NCBI GenBank assembly: GCA_949825065.1
Contig: OX463864.1
Span: forward strand, 12,032,736-12,096,735
Source of the DNA: Odontocerum albicorne
Taxonomy: Eukaryota; Arthropoda; Insecta; Trichoptera; Odontoceridae
DNA length: 64,000 nucleotides
Direction of reading: 5' to 3'
Shown here in pieces: positions 61,490-64,000 of this stretch. The notes beneath the pieces were generated by a model that saw only the letters and a program-made list of their open reading frames with translations, did no database searches and had not been told where the DNA came from. Numbering within the stretch: position 1 is the first letter of the stretch; every line of letters starts with the position of its first letter. The position numbers were made by a program, and so were the translations under genes.

Positions 61490-61720
61490 GTTTAATATAT
61501 TATGTCATGTCATGTCCCTATTGGGTTAGTCAAAAATAACTGATTTCCACTTAATTATATTCTGGGACATATATTTAGTTCCTGTCACGTTCTTACACCT
61601 TGTCATGCATACTGTATATTGTTTCAAGGTTTCTCAATTTTACGTCTTTCATAATTTGATTAATTTAGTCGTGCCACATTTTCTAGAGCTTCTTAAACAC
61701 CTAGAACTTTCTAAACTACT
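61490..61720 (-). mobile_element. diverged LINE A-related fragment
   Basis: ATGTCATGTCCCTATTGGGT, TCCTGTCACGTTCTTACACC, TTGTCATGCATACTG and ATAATTTGATTAATTTAGTC follow LINE A subfamily order on the minus strand, but with high divergence. Confidence 0.4.
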
Positions 61721-61810
61721 CGTAATGACTATTTTTGTTAATTATCCATAATTCATTTGATCTACGTGGCTGAACCATTGAATCATCTCTAGTATTGTAT
61801 CTTATTTTAA

Positions 61811-62686
<876 letters not shown>

Positions 62687-63365
62687 AAGGGTCAAGTCTC
62701 TGATTGTTTTATGGAATATGTTAATGAAATTCAAAATTTAACTGGGAAGATGATAAAATAACTAAGATGTGATAATGGTAGAGAATATATGAATAACAAG
62801 ATATATAAATTTGCAAGACTAAAAGGTATAAAGATAAAGTCATGTCCACCACATGTACATGAGTTGAATTGTACTGCGGAGAGGTATAATAGAACAATAA
62901 TGGATATGGCTAGATGTCTTCTAGCAGAAGCAAAAGTTGACAGGCGTTACTGGCCTGAAGTGATTAAAGCAGTTTGGAAATACAAAAAACAACATTGTGT
63001 TACTAAGTCATCTACCTTTGCAGAATATATTGCATTATCTGAAGCTGTAACAGAAATAAATTTCTTAAGAAATGTTGTTAGTGATGTTTTGGTTGAAATT
63101 GTTCAACCTATTAAAGTTTATGAAGATAATTCTGGAGCTCTTGCTATAGCTAAATATTGAATGATATTGTACTTCTACTATATATGCTTAGAAAAAAAAT
63201 TCTAAGCATATAGAAGAACAATATCATTATGTTCATGAAAATGTTAAAATTGGAATTGTTGAAATTGTTAAGATAGATTCAGATTCAAACATTGCTGATA
63301 TTTTTACTAAGTCGTTGGGAAGAATTAAATTTGCTAAATTCAGGGAAATGTTGAAATTCATATGA
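62687..63365 (+). pseudogene. Ty1/copia polyprotein remnant, integrase joined to RNase H
   Basis: From 62696 the frame gives SDCFMEYVNEIQNLTGKMIK, a stop, then LRCDNGREYMNN. The integrase Asp is at 62771-62773 and the Glu of TAERYNRT at 62879-62881, exactly 35 residues apart as in the DD35E core. After WPEVIKAVWKY (about 62985) it passes directly to KKQHCVTKSSTFAEYIALSE and YEDNSGALAIA, the copia RNase H. The roughly 2 kb for the rest of integrase and the reverse transcriptase is deleted. After a palindromic insertion it ends with NSKHIEEQYHYVHENVK, then ADIFTKSLGRIKFAKFREML and a stop at 63363. Non-functional. Confidence 0.9.
63160..63228. repeat. near-perfect inverted duplication inside RNase H
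   Basis: AATGATATTGTACTTCTACT then ATATATGCTTAGAA (63160-63194) faces TTCTAAGCATATAGAAGAAC then AATATCATT (63200-63228). The right arm is the true copia sequence (SKHIEEQYH codons). The left arm is an inverted copy with small changes, which breaks the frame. Confidence 0.85.
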
Positions 63366-63426
63366 ATGTTGTTTATGTCAGAAAAGTAAGTAGGCTAAAT
63401 TGCATTTAAATTTTTGTTTAACATTT

Positions 63427-63439
63427 GGGTTAGGGGAAG
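63427..63439 (+). other. candidate polypurine tract of the copia element
   Basis: GGGTTAGGGGAAG, about 60 bases after the polyprotein stop, is where a copia polypurine tract before the 3' LTR would be expected. The start of an LTR after it is not clear. Confidence 0.4.
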
Positions 63440-64000
63440 AATTATTTAAGAAAAAATTAAAACATAATCCAAGAACTGTCATTGAAGTTGAAACTTTGAG
63501 GTTATGTCAGATAGTACTCATAATAACATGTAATAATGTTGCCAATGTAAAATAATGCTAGGAATTGCAATTTTGTCACTCGAAACAATTACACTTGTTG
63601 AAAATCCATAACATTAATTTATTCATAGGCATATTTTTATTCAAAATAATATTTTATATGCAATGAAAATAATATTGGTTTCTATGTTAGATTTTCCCCA
63701 AAAACAATGAAACACATAGCGGTCCGCTATTTTCGCACAATTTTAAATATTTTGTTAAAAGGTGACAATGTTTCACGATTTACCTTTTAGAACATCATAA
63801 TATTAATAACGATCGTCGTAAGCTTCTTTCGCTGTCATCACGAACAACAACATATCTTTGTTTAGGATTCAGTGATAAAAATGATTTTTTTGATAATTTT
63901 TCTGAAATAAAAATAACTTATTTATTTCAATAACTTTTTTACTATTAATCTATGTTCTTTAAAGGATTAATTTGAATACATTTTCATATTTTATATCTCC
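63440..64000. other. possible copia 3' LTR or unrelated DNA
   Basis: AT-rich, no open frame. It could contain the 3' LTR of the copia remnant, but with no second LTR in the window it cannot be delimited. Confidence 0.3.

Overview
This window looks like non-genic DNA from an insect nuclear genome. It is AT-rich and contains no gene I can defend as a working host gene, no rRNA, no canonical tRNA and no CRISPR array. The longest open frames are degraded transposon fragments, or tandem repeats whose period divides by three. Short runs of CCTAA (the insect telomere motif), mariner, PIF/Harbinger, hAT and TTAA-flanked elements, tRNA-headed SINEs and several non-LTR families all fit an insect. The most abundant family, LINE A, encodes a C-terminus (YGSETW-like, FGHVERM-like, RGRPRKVWLDQ-like, ending near SAYP) that I associate with moths and butterflies. 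That makes Lepidoptera plausible, but it is an inference.

Main residents. LINE A occurs in about 30 fragments on both strands; one at 28850-29660 still carries the reverse transcriptase catalytic YGDD. LINE B is a jockey/CR1-like element, with its best copies at 27293-28044 and 53985-54690. SINE A has a tRNA-like head and a tail matching the LINE B 3' end. SINE B has a tRNA-like head and ends in GAT repeats, like a third non-LTR family, LINE C. DNA elements are an internally deleted mariner (8425-9337), a mariner remnant (40258-40637), a 399-bp Harbinger-like element with a MADF-type exon (21352-21750), two hAT-like elements (45630-46065, 49700-50203), a piggyBac-like MITE (49041-49255) and a MITE nested in LINE A (6841-7229). 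Two palindromic families resemble Penelope-type tails. A copia fragment lies at 62687-63365.

Layout. 0-10 kb: LINE A/B and SINE fragments, an expanded LINE B 3'UTR array and the mariner. 10-16 kb: palindromic elements, 129-bp and 72-bp arrays. 16-23 kb: quieter DNA, LINE A copies, the Harbinger element, 45-bp and 31-bp arrays. 23-31 kb: the 57-bp minisatellite inside LINE A, then stacked LINE B and LINE A on the minus strand. 31-37 kb: 97-bp and 67-bp arrays. 37-50 kb: nested SINEs, palindromes and hAT elements. 50-60 kb: low-complexity DNA, a 75-bp array, LINE B, and a 330-bp repeat hosting a 20-bp array. 60-64 kb: short TIR elements, a (TA)n tract and the copia remnant.

The most striking theme is that at least four minisatellites here can be traced to a single-copy segment of a transposon family found elsewhere in the same window. 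Two of them amplified overlapping parts of LINE A. No cooperating gene system was found.
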